Assembly (NCBI GenBank): GCA_938002965.1
Contig: CALKZY010000023.1
Coordinates: forward strand, 1 to 60,597
DNA: 60,597 nt
Reading direction: 5' to 3'
Source of the DNA: an uncultured Acidimicrobiales bacterium
GTDB lineage: Bacteria; Actinomycetota; Acidimicrobiia; Acidimicrobiales; SZUA-35
The notes beneath the pieces were generated by a model. The model was not told the origin of the DNA. It did no database searches and saw nothing but the letters and a program-made list of their open reading frames with translations. The first letter of the stretch is position 1, and each line of letters opens with the position of its first letter. Below are positions 41,681 through 50,083 of this stretch, piece by piece. The position numbers and the translations under genes are program-made.

Positions 41681-42945
41681 GGGTCCTCGGGTAGGCCCAC
41701 GTATTCGAAGTGGCCGGGATCGGCGTTCACCCAACGGTGACCTGAAACCAGGCCGGCGTCGGCCATGCGATTGAGCAGGATTGGATGTACCGGCGACCCC
41801 AGGGAGTAGTCGAGGTCGTTTCCGAAGTTGATGTCGGCGGCGATGCCCCAAGAGTGACGCGACAGACGTTGTGATCCCCCGATGAACCGCGGTGTCCAAC
41901 AACCCTGGTACGCCGACGGATCGATCATGTCCTCTTTGCCGTCGCGAACCAGGCCGGACATGACTTCGACCAAGGCGTCGTTGAAGACCCGATGGCAGCG
42001 GACACGGCCAATAATGGGGATCCGACGCAGTTCGATGTTCTCCTCAAACCACGCTTCTTCGATCTTCACGCTTCTGCCAACCGAGGGCCTGAAGGAGAAC
42101 TCACCAAATAGTTGCTTGACCTCCAGCGGCGACAGGACAGGAGTGGGGAGATCGCGCCCGGTGTCTGACTGGCCTCCGAAGACCCGAACTCCGACCCCAC
42201 CGTTGGCCTCCAGCAAAAGCGACTCAAGCTCCGCGGCGTCGCCGTCATAGTCGATCAAAAGTGCCGGCCGAATCGACCCCGCTCCGGCTTCGGTAAAGTC
42301 GCCGGGATCGGCGAACACAATCTCAACCGGTCCGAACACATCGTCAGCCACAATCTCGACAACCGTCCCCGACCAGCCCGAATCGAACGTGATCTGCGAA
42401 CCGACATCGAGCCTCCTCAACTCAGCGGATGACTCGCTCAGCAACAGATCACCGGAACCGAGGCCCGCAAGTGCTTCGGCGGCCCGAGGAAGCAATCGAC
42501 CTAACGCGCTGCTATCTCGGTAAGCGCGGGCGTCAAGCTGAATCCGAAATCCATCGCTCACCTCGTCGACCGTTCGATTGGCGGCGTTCGTGGTGCTCAC
42601 TAAGTTGACGACAGCAACGTCGACCTGGGCCAAGGAACGAACCCCATCGGTGGAAACGGCGGCCGATCGCAGTTCCGGCGTCAATCCGGACGGTACGAAC
42701 ACCCAGGCCGGTTCATCTTGTCCATGACTGGTGTCCGACCTTTCGCTCTCGTCGGCGGCATTGGCCACGGGATCCGCGGTGGTCGATAACTCGGTTGAGG
42801 TTGCGACAGCGACCGACGTCGTCGGCGCCTCGACCGACTCCGCTGCATCAGAGGGCGCAACCGAATCGGTGCAAGCCGACGTCAGGGCCAATAAGAACGT
42901 CAGCCCGATCAATCCTCTGGTCATCCGATTGGCCAGTCGAGTCAT
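41677..42945 (-). CDS. Secreted lipoprotein with M15 D-alanyl-D-alanine carboxypeptidase-like domain
   Basis: The protein is 422 aa. The signal sequence ends in lipobox LTSAC (Cys25), followed by a Ser/Thr linker. A unique middle domain covers about residues 80-270. The C-terminal peptidase_M15_4 domain shows RLSRHSWGIAADINFGND with the first zinc ligands, and NADPGHFEYVG with the last. It would trim peptidoglycan stem peptides outside the cell. It begins three bases after the stop of the selenoprotein-like gene, so both may be cotranscribed. Confidence 0.88.
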   Translation of the reverse strand: MTRLANRMTRGLIGLTFLLALTSACTDSVAPSDAAESVEAPTTSVAVATSTELSTTADPVANAADESERSDTSHGQDEPAWVFVPSGLTPELRSAAVSTDGVRSLAQVDVAVVNLVSTTNAANRTVDEVSDGFRIQLDARAYRDSSALGRLLPRAAEALAGLGSGDLLLSESSAELRRLDVGSQITFDSGWSGTVVEIVADDVFGPVEIVFADPGDFTEAGAGSIRPALLIDYDGDAAELESLLLEANGGVGVRVFGGQSDTGRDLPTPVLSPLEVKQLFGEFSFRPSVGRSVKIEEAWFEENIELRRIPIIGRVRCHRVFNDALVEVMSGLVRDGKEDMIDPSAYQGCWTPRFIGGSQRLSRHSWGIAADINFGNDLDYSLGSPVHPILLNRMADAGLVSGHRWVNADPGHFEYVGLPEDP

Positions 42946-42948
42946 CGC

Positions 42949-43554
42949 TCAGCCTTTCCCCAAGCGCGACGCCTCGACTGCATCGACCAGTTCGTCCATT
43001 GATGGACGGGCATCAGGTGAAGCCGGGCGAAAGACTTTGTGCAACGAACCATTGGGGGCGAAAATGGCGTCGCCTCCCAGTTGGCGCGTATCGTCAACCG
43101 GCTTGCGCATCCGCCGTCCTCGCCGCAACAGGCCGGCATACATTCGGAGCGTGCCCGGGTTGTAGACCCGCCAAACCGACGTTCTCGACAACTGGAAGGC
43201 ACGGTAAACACGACGTTCAGGATCGGACAACCATGCCATGTCAGGCCACTCAGCGACCTGTTGGTCGCGCTCCAGCATCGCTCGACGGTGGACGGACAAC
43301 TGTTCTTGCTCGGCAAAGCTAATGACGGCGATGTGGGTGTCACCAAACCGTTCCCGGTGTTCGCTCACGGCGAGCACGTGCTCCTGGCATGGCAGTCACA
43401 TCAAGTGGCGATGAAGGACGACCAGCACAGGACGACCCAGATGATCGCCAAGACGCCAGCGATCGCCGTCATGGTCGAAAAGCTCGAGGCCGTTTGGGAA
43501 ATCGTCGTTCGTCGACCCGCCGAAGCCGGTTGATGGTTCGCCCATAGCTTCCAT
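42949..43554 (-). CDS. Peroxiredoxin-like protein with in-frame TGA, probable selenoprotein (UxxC)
   Basis: The reading frame runs from ATG 43554 to 42949 (201 residues) with one internal TGA at 43398-43396, codon 53. Sequence before it (LELFDHDGDRWRLGDHLG, then PVLVVLHRHLM) and after it (LPCQEHVLAVSEHRERFGDT) forms one continuous AhpC/TSA-like (AAED1/PRXL2-type) fold. The family has CxxC at that place; here it reads TGA-Leu-Pro-Cys, i.e. UxxC. Replacement of exactly the redox cysteine, plus a hairpin about 20 nt downstream, argues for selenocysteine rather than decay. A conventional caller would start it at the GTG at 43377 and lose the active site. A simple nonsense mutation remains possible. 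Confidence 0.75.
43357..43377 (-). promoter_or_regulatory. SECIS-like hairpin downstream of the in-frame TGA
   Basis: On the mRNA, GUG-C-UCGC, loop CGUGA, GCGA-A-CAC forms a seven-pair stem with one C-A mismatch. It begins 18 nt after the UGA, and its loop (27-31 nt after) contains the G-U that SelB needs. Position and loop agree with bacterial SECIS rules. A competing GAGC-ACGU-GCUC hairpin overlaps it. Confidence 0.55.
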
Positions 43555-43636
43555 GCTTGCAGATTCACGGGCCGCCGTCCGATCATGTTCGAATCGTTCG
43601 CAGTGGTTTCAGACGACGATTAGCCTGAAGGCCATC

Positions 43637-44113
43637 ATGGAACTACATCCCAGCGCACAACGGGTTAAAGACTTTGCAGCCGCCGGTGGCGTCGGCATCG
43701 AACCCATCGAGTTTCCCAATGACGGTGCCCGCACGGCGGCCGACGCCGCCAACGCCGTTGGGTGCCAGGTCGACCAGATCGCCAAGTCCATGATTTTCGA
43801 CGCTGACGGCGAGTTGGTGTTGGCTCTGACGGCCGGATCAAACCAGGTCGACGCGGTCACGTTGGCCAGTGTTGTCGGCGCCGCCAAGTGTGGACGAGCC
43901 GACATCGGCGACGTTCGCGACACCACCGGATACGCCATCGGAGGCGTGCCCCCGTTCGGCCATAACCAACAGCTCCGAGCCTGGATCGATCCACATCTCA
44001 TGACGTTCGACACGGTGTGGGGAGCAGCCGGAACACCCCGGCACGTCTTCCCCATCAGTCCGGCAGCTCTCGTGGAGCTGACCAAAGCCACCCTGGCCGA
44101 CTTCACCAAGTGA
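43637..44113 (+). CDS. YbaK/EbsC-family aminoacyl-tRNA deacylase
   Basis: The protein is 158 aa from the ATG of MELHPSAQRV. Family motifs are GCQVDQIAKSMIFDADGELV with the conserved lysine, AAKCGRADIGDV and YAIGGVPPFGH. Such proteins hydrolyse mischarged tRNA (for example Cys-tRNA-Pro). It is divergent from the peroxiredoxin-like gene with an 82-bp gap. Confidence 0.92.
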   Translation: MELHPSAQRVKDFAAAGGVGIEPIEFPNDGARTAADAANAVGCQVDQIAKSMIFDADGELVLALTAGSNQVDAVTLASVVGAAKCGRADIGDVRDTTGYAIGGVPPFGHNQQLRAWIDPHLMTFDTVWGAAGTPRHVFPISPAALVELTKATLADFTK

Positions 44114-44121
44114 CCCAAAGT

Positions 44122-45699
44122 ATGACGGCACCGACCGCCGAGCCCAACATCACCTTCTTCGACGACATCGAGGCCTACCCCGGTGCCCTCAGCTACGCGC
44201 CAGGTGAGACAGTCGCTCTCCACGTCTCATCCCGAGCGGCCCGATACCACGTTCTTATCGAGCGTTGGGGAGCGGAGCGAACTCCGGTCTGGTCGGCCAC
44301 CGATTTGGAAGCCGCCTACCACCCGGCCCCTGAAGACGCCTATAGCCACGGGTGCGATTGGCCTGAAGCCGTTCAGGTCCCGATCGACGAATCATGGCGC
44401 TCAGGCTTCTACCTGGTCACACTCACCGCCGTAGGTGCCCGTGCCGGGCGCGATGTGGCCTACACCGGCTTTGTGGTCCGCGCCGGAGTGTCAGAGCGCC
44501 GATCCAACACGCTGCTGGTTCTGGCCACCAACACCTGGAACGCGTACAACACCTGGGGCGGCAAAAGCCTGTACACCGGTGCCACCCAGGTGGCCTTTCA
44601 CCGTCCCTGGGGTCGGGGAATGCTCTGGCGTATGTCGACAGAGCGTGACGACCGGAAAGCGCGACCTACCCGGTGGGGCGAAGAGCCGGACGTGGATGGT
44701 GAGGCGTTCCAACGCTACCGGCTGGCCAACGGCTACGCCGCCAGTATCGGATCATCGGGCTGGTATCAGTACGAACGTCGATTCGTGGAGTGGGCCGAGG
44801 CCGAAGGCTACACCTTCGACTATGCCGTCTCCAGCGACCTTGATGCCGACCGGTCGATAGCCGACGGCTACAAGCTAGTTCTCGGCATCGGCCACGACGA
44901 ATACTGGTCGTCAGCCCAGCGCGACGCAGTCGAGTCGCACGTGGCCAATGGTGGGCGCTATGTCAGCCTCTCAGGCAACACCATGTTCTGGCAGGTCCGC
45001 ATTGAACCAACCGGACCCAAGTCGTCGGACACGGCCAGCGCAACCATGGTCTGCCACAAATACACCGCCCACAAGAATGATCCAGTCATCGCCGAAGGTC
45101 GGCCCACGGAGATGACCGGCATGTTTGCCGACCCTGTCGTCGGGCGACCGGAAGCCTCGTTTCTTGGCGGCGGCTCAGCCTGGGGCCTCTACAACCGTTT
45201 CGGGCAGGCCGTGAGACGGGGTTCCGGCGCCTTCACGGTCTATCGCCACGACCACTGGTTGCTGGCCGGAACGGACTTGGGTTACGGCGACCTACTCGGG
45301 GCTCGTGATGGGGTAGTCGGCTATGAGACCCTTGGCTGTCGGATCCAGTTCGACGACTACCAGCTGCCGATCCGGGCCGGAGGTGACAGCACTCCCGAGG
45401 ACATGGACATCATTGCGTTCAGTCCGGCCTCCAACTGCGGGGTCGGCGACTACCCAAAGTCCATTTCCGCTCTGAGCGACCAGGGGGATCTGGAGTTCAT
45501 CGCCAAGCGGATCCATGGGGGCCTCGACGCTGACTCGTTGGCGAAAGCTCGCTACGGCACGGCGATCATCGCCGTGGCTCGCCCCTTCAACACCGGTGGC
45601 GAGGTCATCACTATCGGAACCACCGACTGGGTCTTCGGCCTACCGGATGATCCTGACGTCGTCCAGGTAACCCGCAATGCCCTGAACGGCACCCACTAG
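44122..45699 (+). CDS. N,N-dimethylformamidase beta subunit-like protein
   Basis: The protein is 525 aa. After a beta-sandwich N-terminal domain (ARYHVLIERWG, GFYLVTLTAVG) comes the DMFase large-subunit-like region: LLVLATNTWNAYNTWGGKSL, VLGIGHDEYWSSAQRDAVE, GGRYVSLSGNTMFWQVR and ITIGTTDWVFGL. These are typical of the DMFA2_C family, whose best-known member hydrolyses dimethylformamide; most members have no known substrate. I chose the ATG at 44122; a GTG at 44110 overlaps the upstream stop (GTGA). It is likely cotranscribed with the YbaK gene. Confidence 0.82.
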   Translation: MTAPTAEPNITFFDDIEAYPGALSYAPGETVALHVSSRAARYHVLIERWGAERTPVWSATDLEAAYHPAPEDAYSHGCDWPEAVQVPIDESWRSGFYLVTLTAVGARAGRDVAYTGFVVRAGVSERRSNTLLVLATNTWNAYNTWGGKSLYTGATQVAFHRPWGRGMLWRMSTERDDRKARPTRWGEEPDVDGEAFQRYRLANGYAASIGSSGWYQYERRFVEWAEAEGYTFDYAVSSDLDADRSIADGYKLVLGIGHDEYWSSAQRDAVESHVANGGRYVSLSGNTMFWQVRIEPTGPKSSDTASATMVCHKYTAHKNDPVIAEGRPTEMTGMFADPVVGRPEASFLGGGSAWGLYNRFGQAVRRGSGAFTVYRHDHWLLAGTDLGYGDLLGARDGVVGYETLGCRIQFDDYQLPIRAGGDSTPEDMDIIAFSPASNCGVGDYPKSISALSDQGDLEFIAKRIHGGLDADSLAKARYGTAIIAVARPFNTGGEVITIGTTDWVFGLPDDPDVVQVTRNALNGTH

Positions 45700-45737
45700 A
45701 CGGATCGACCGCCGAAGCGCTCAAGTCGGCGCCGGGA

Positions 45738-46298
45738 TTGGTCGACTGTTTGGGCGTGACTTTTGCCGCCGGCATCGGCGACCTCCCGAGTGCAATTCTC
45801 GAAACTCATCAATCTGCAATTCGGCAATCTGCAACTCATGAATCGGAGTACCCGAGCGCGCTGGCTGATGCGATCGGACAGCTTGATCGTCTCTTGGGCT
45901 GCGTGCGCGGCCCGGTCTGCGTCCTCGTTGTCGGACGCAGTGGAAACATGGTCTTCTCCGGCGACCGACGCCACGAGCAACAGTCATCACGACTCCACAC
46001 CCTCATCGAGCCCCAGCCAGCGTCCGGCGACGTCGATGGTGAGCCACTGGCGGTGCTGGCGTTGGCCCCGCTCCAAAGCCCGGCCGAGGGTGAACAGTTG
46101 GCCCGACTGTGGCACGTCCGAGGGGCCGAAACCGTAGGCGTGGCCACCAGTCTTCGATCCGACGACGGAGACTCCCTGCTGGCCGCAGCGCTGTCGGCTT
46201 TCGTCCAGGCACGAGAGTTCAACATCAACGGCGTGATCATCTGCCCTGATGATGAGAGGTCCTGGACGTTGAAGACCAATAGTCCGACAGGAGCCTAA
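45738..46298 (+). CDS. Hypothetical protein (186 aa)
   Basis: No family is recognised. A TTG start is proposed because the frame has no early ATG. The middle has an alpha/beta look (GPVCVLVVGRSGNMVFSGD, EPLAVLALAPLQSPAEGEQL, GDSLLAAALSAFVQA). It contains a small direct repeat CAATCTGCAA near 45812-45832. Its position between two better-known genes on the same strand supports it, though the start is weak. Confidence 0.5.
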   Translation: MVDCLGVTFAAGIGDLPSAILETHQSAIRQSATHESEYPSALADAIGQLDRLLGCVRGPVCVLVVGRSGNMVFSGDRRHEQQSSRLHTLIEPQPASGDVDGEPLAVLALAPLQSPAEGEQLARLWHVRGAETVGVATSLRSDDGDSLLAAALSAFVQAREFNINGVIICPDDERSWTLKTNSPTGA

Positions 46299-46411
46299 AG
46301 GAGCGGCAACAATCAGCCGATCCGTAACGGTATGCCATTGGCTATGTGTACCGGGCGACCGAGAGCAGTACGTTCAGGCTGCCAAATCAGCAACATTGCC
46401 AGAGGCGCATC

Positions 46412-48085
46412 ATGACAGCGGCTGAACAGCCGAACGTCTTCGACCTGACCGACTTGATTGCGTCGGCCGAGCGTCTCCCCGTACCAGTGGTCATTCTCGA
46501 CATGGACGGCGTCACCTACTACGCCAACGGCCTCTACTGTGACTTGGTCAAAATGGACCTCCGTGCCGTGTTGGAGCGAACCACCTCGGACGCCGTGGTA
46601 ATCGAGGACGCCAACACTCAACTCGATCCCTTCTTTGGAACCAGAGTGGGGCAGGTCACCGGGCCCTACCAGGTGCGAACCATTCGTGCCGACGGAAGCT
46701 CGTTTCTCGGCTCGTGGATGGTTCGCCGCGATGAAGAGACTCAGCTGTTCATTAGCGTCTTGCTGGACATCACCGAGGAATACGAAGAACAGCAAGAGCT
46801 GCGAAAGAGGGCGTCAACCGACCACCTGACCGGCCTCCTCAACCGCTCTGGCCTTGCCTCATCGGCCGACGAATTGTACGAGGGCCGGGATTTCTCGATC
46901 GCCGCGATCGTTGACCTGGACAAGTTCAAAATGGTCAACGACTTCTTCGGGCACGCAGCCGGGGACCATTTGTTGGAGGTCATCGCAGAACGTCTGGCTG
47001 CCGTGGTACCAATCGACTCCCTGGTCGGCCGGATGGGCGGCGATGAGTTCGTGGTTCTACTCAGCCCTGACTCTCCGCTTCTGGCCAACGAGGTTGGGGA
47101 GCGTATCGCCACCGTCTTCGACGAGCCCGTCACCGTGCAAGCTCTTCATCTACCGGTGGGCGCAAGTATCGGCGTCAGCTCTGGAACTCCGCGGCCGGAC
47201 CTGGACGACCTACTACGCGAAGCCGATGCCGCAGCCTACGAAGCCAAGGACCGCGGCGGCTCGAGGTATGTCGTGGCCAACGCCGCCATCGTCGACCTTC
47301 AGCGCCAGAAAATCACAATGCAGCGGCAGATCCGTGAGGCCATGGGCACAGGTCAATTCGTTCCGTGGTTCCAACCCATTGTTCGTCTCGCCGACCTGAA
47401 ACCGGTGGCCCACGAAGTGCTTGTTCGTTGGGTGAGACCCGGTAACGAGATAGTGGCCGCCAGCCAGTTCATTGATACGGCGATCGAGAGTGGTTTGTTC
47501 TCGCAAATGTCAGCCGAAGCCAGACACCTTGCCATCGACCAAGCCGCCGGCTGGCCAAGTGAGATCGGACTGACGCTAAACCTGTCGGCAGGAGAACTGC
47601 TCGCTCCCAAGACCGTCAGCCAGCTGATGGAACAGCTGAAGCCAAGTGGCCTCGCACCGGAACGGGTGATGATCGAGCTAAGCGAAGCGGTCCTTACCAA
47701 CCATCCGGAAGGGGCATCCAGGGCAGTACGTGCCCTGGCCGCCAGAGGGTTTACCTTGGCTCTGGACAACTTCGGGAAGGAAGCTACCTCGTTGACACAG
47801 CTGGCCCAGCTTCCCCTGACCACGGTCAAACTCGATGTCGGCCTGCTGGCCGAATGTCGGCGAAATGATCGGGGAAAGGCCCTACTGGCCGGTCTGGTCG
47901 ACATGCTTGCCTCCATGAATCTCAACATCATCGCCCAAGGAGTGGAAACAGCCGAAGATCATCAATGCCTCGCCCAGTTGGGTATCGTTTATGGGCAGGG
48001 CTGGTTCTACGACCCTCCCGCTCCCGCCGTCGAGCTCGATGCGGAAAGCTCCGAAGGTCTGTTCATTCTCGACAGCGGCTCCTGA
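46412..48085 (+). CDS. PAS-GGDEF-EAL protein, probable diguanylate cyclase with degenerate EAL
   Basis: The protein is 557 aa from the ATG of MTAAEQPNVF. A PAS-like domain (VPVVILDMDGVTYYANGLYC) and a linker helix lead to the GGDEF domain: STDHLTGLLNRSGL, VDLDKFKMVNDFFGH and RMGGDEFVVLL. The A-site is intact and there is no RxxD inhibitory site. The EAL-type domain reads EVLVRW, LNLSAGELL, LALDNFGKEATSL, TVKLDVG and IIAQGVET. The DDFG aspartate is Asn and the EGVE glutamate is Gln, so phosphodiesterase activity is doubtful. It probably makes c-di-GMP and uses the EAL part as a sensor. Confidence 0.9.
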   Translation: MTAAEQPNVFDLTDLIASAERLPVPVVILDMDGVTYYANGLYCDLVKMDLRAVLERTTSDAVVIEDANTQLDPFFGTRVGQVTGPYQVRTIRADGSSFLGSWMVRRDEETQLFISVLLDITEEYEEQQELRKRASTDHLTGLLNRSGLASSADELYEGRDFSIAAIVDLDKFKMVNDFFGHAAGDHLLEVIAERLAAVVPIDSLVGRMGGDEFVVLLSPDSPLLANEVGERIATVFDEPVTVQALHLPVGASIGVSSGTPRPDLDDLLREADAAAYEAKDRGGSRYVVANAAIVDLQRQKITMQRQIREAMGTGQFVPWFQPIVRLADLKPVAHEVLVRWVRPGNEIVAASQFIDTAIESGLFSQMSAEARHLAIDQAAGWPSEIGLTLNLSAGELLAPKTVSQLMEQLKPSGLAPERVMIELSEAVLTNHPEGASRAVRALAARGFTLALDNFGKEATSLTQLAQLPLTTVKLDVGLLAECRRNDRGKALLAGLVDMLASMNLNIIAQGVETAEDHQCLAQLGIVYGQGWFYDPPAPAVELDAESSEGLFILDSGS

Positions 48086-48112
48086 GCGAGCCCACGACCT
48101 AACCTGGGTCCG

Positions 48113-48559
48113 GTGGCCGTTCACGAATCGATTGACCTAACCGACGTCGAGTTGTTCGACCGTTTCGTTCACGGCCGTCTGTCAAAATCGCAATGGACGC
48201 ACGAAGCCCATTTGGTCGCATGCTGGGTGGCGCTGCAAACACGCACACCAACCGAGACCGTCGACTTTCCGCGCGACGCAATCAAGTCCCACAACTGCGG
48301 GGTTGGAACGGCGAATACCGACACCTCGGGTTATCACGAAACGCTTACCGTTTACTTCACCGCAGCAGTGGCCAATGCCGGTGCCAAGGCCCCGGCTGAC
48401 CTCAACGCCGCTCCCCACTGCTCGAGTGCCGCCGCCCTCCAATTCTGGAGCAGGGATGAGCTATTCTCTACCGCTGCCCGACAGCGATGGAAGGGGCCGG
48501 ACCTCTCGCCTCTTCCGATCGGGGTCAGGGCTCTCGTCGACCAAATTGTTGGCGACTAG
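48113..48559 (+). CDS. Conserved hypothetical protein (148 aa)
   Basis: The protein has a GTG start. Segments KSQWTHEAHLVACWVALQT, IKSHNCGVGTANTDTSGYHE and TLTVYFTAAVANAG recur in a small unnamed bacterial family (pattern FTHxxH ... YHETxT). Its conserved His residues hint at metal binding, but the role is unknown. It converges on lysS with a four-base overlap. Confidence 0.65.
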   Translation: MAVHESIDLTDVELFDRFVHGRLSKSQWTHEAHLVACWVALQTRTPTETVDFPRDAIKSHNCGVGTANTDTSGYHETLTVYFTAAVANAGAKAPADLNAAPHCSSAAALQFWSRDELFSTAARQRWKGPDLSPLPIGVRALVDQIVGD

Positions 48560-50034
48560 TCCGTTTGTTCGGGTCGCAACGTCGGGAACAGAACAACGTC
48601 TCGAATGGTGGGAACGTCGCACAGCAACATGACCAGTCGGTCCATGCCGATTCCGAGTCCACCGGTCGGAGGTAGGCCGTATTCGAGCGCCCGGAGATAG
48701 TCTTCGTCGACCACCATGGCTTCGTCGTCACCGGCCTCCCGCTGGCGCACCTGGTCCTCGAACCGATCCCGCTGGTCGTCTGGATCAATCAACTCAGTGA
48801 AGGCGTTGCACAACTCTCGACCAGCGACCACGGCCTCAAACCGTTCGGTGAAGCCAGGGTTTTCCCGATGTTGGCGGGACAACGGCGAAACTTCGACCGG
48901 ATAGTCGGTTACGAAAATCGGACCCCACAGCTCGGGCTCCACAGCCTTCTCATAGATTTCGAGAATCAGCTTGCCATGCCCGTAGTCCGCCTTCGCCTCG
49001 GCGCCATGGCGCTCGGCCACGGCTTCAAGAGCCGATCGGTCCATCGTCAAAGCGAGTCGTTCACCGGTGGCCTCTTCGATCAGGTCCACCATTGACGCCC
49101 GTCGCCACGGTGCGCTGAGATCCATCTCACGACCGCCGTAGGACAGTTGGGTCGACCCGGTTATCTCCATGGCCAGGTAAGCGACCAGATTCTCGACCAA
49201 CTCCATGATGTCGCCGTAGTCGGCGTAAGCCTGGTAGAGCTCCAACATGGTGAACTCAGGGTTGTGTCTAGTGCTAATGCCTTCGTTGCGGAACACCCGC
49301 CCAATCTCGAAGACCCGTTCCAGTCCGCCGGCAACGAGTCGCTTCAGGTACAGCTCGGGAGCGATTCGAAGGAAAAACTCCTGATCGAGAGCATTGTGGT
49401 GCGTAACGAACGGACGGGCCGCCGCTCCACCAGGAATGGGGTGGAAGATGGGGGTCTCGACCTCAATGAAGTTGTGCTCGGTCTCCAACCAGCGACGGGT
49501 GAGCGACATGATGCGGGATCGGGTGACGAACACGTCCCGACTCTCCGGCGTTACCCACAAGTCGACGTAGCGCTGCCGGTACCGCATGTCCTGATCGGAG
49601 AGGCCGTGAAACTTGTCGGGGAACGGCCGCCTGGTAGGAGCCAACAGCGACCACGATTCGACCTTGACCGACAGCTCCCCCTTGCGAGTCTTCATAACTT
49701 CGCCGGATACACCAATCCAGTCGCCAAGAGACAGGCCGCAGAAGTCCTCGAAGTCCGGGGTGACCTTCGAAGGAGCAAACAGCTGAATACGGCCACCAGA
49801 GTCCTGCAAGGTCCCGAACGCCAGCTTGCCCTGGACCCGACGCAACATCAGCCGCCCCGCGATGGTGGCCTGAACCCCGGTTTCGGTGCCGTCTTCGATG
49901 CCGTCGTACTTCTCGCGCAGAGCGGCGGAATCGGTATCAGGATCGAAGCGGTATGGAATAGCGCGGCCAGCTGACTGTTCGTCGGCCGGCTCGGCGCTCT
50001 CGTCAGTCTGAGATTGAACCACGGGCCCGAGCAT
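48556..50034 (-). CDS. lysS: Lysyl-tRNA synthetase, class II
   Basis: The protein is 492 aa. The OB-fold anticodon domain (IAGRLMLRRVQGKLAFGTLQ) precedes the catalytic core. Motif 2 is VFEIGRVFRNEGISTRHNPE, and motif 3 is GGLGIGMDRLVMLL. It charges tRNA-Lys. The annotated ATG sits in the five-base loop of a 14-bp perfect hairpin; no other ATG is available in the next 40 codons, though a GTG at 50022 lies inside the stem. The first 30 residues are acidic and poorly conserved. Confidence 0.95.
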   Translation of the reverse strand: MLGPVVQSQTDESAEPADEQSAGRAIPYRFDPDTDSAALREKYDGIEDGTETGVQATIAGRLMLRRVQGKLAFGTLQDSGGRIQLFAPSKVTPDFEDFCGLSLGDWIGVSGEVMKTRKGELSVKVESWSLLAPTRRPFPDKFHGLSDQDMRYRQRYVDLWVTPESRDVFVTRSRIMSLTRRWLETEHNFIEVETPIFHPIPGGAAARPFVTHHNALDQEFFLRIAPELYLKRLVAGGLERVFEIGRVFRNEGISTRHNPEFTMLELYQAYADYGDIMELVENLVAYLAMEITGSTQLSYGGREMDLSAPWRRASMVDLIEEATGERLALTMDRSALEAVAERHGAEAKADYGHGKLILEIYEKAVEPELWGPIFVTDYPVEVSPLSRQHRENPGFTERFEAVVAGRELCNAFTELIDPDDQRDRFEDQVRQREAGDDEAMVVDEDYLRALEYGLPPTGGLGIGMDRLVMLLCDVPTIRDVVLFPTLRPEQTD

Positions 50035-50049
50035 ATCGGGCCCGTGGTT
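50017..50049 (-). promoter_or_regulatory. 14-bp perfect hairpin enclosing the lysS start codon
   Basis: AACCACGGGCCCGA (50017-50030) is the exact reverse complement of 50036-50049, with loop gcata. On the lysS strand the loop holds the AUG. It may be the terminator of the collagen-like gene 35 bp upstream, a translational control element for lysS, or both. Confidence 0.8.
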
Positions 50050-50083
50050 TACGTGTTTCGGATTGGATCTTGGTCTACCGCGT

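Noticed and set aside
42949..43377. A 142-aa peroxiredoxin-like gene starting at GTG 43377
   Set aside because: This start drops the redox motif. Clear family sequence continues upstream in the same frame through the TGA, so the longer frame is preferred.
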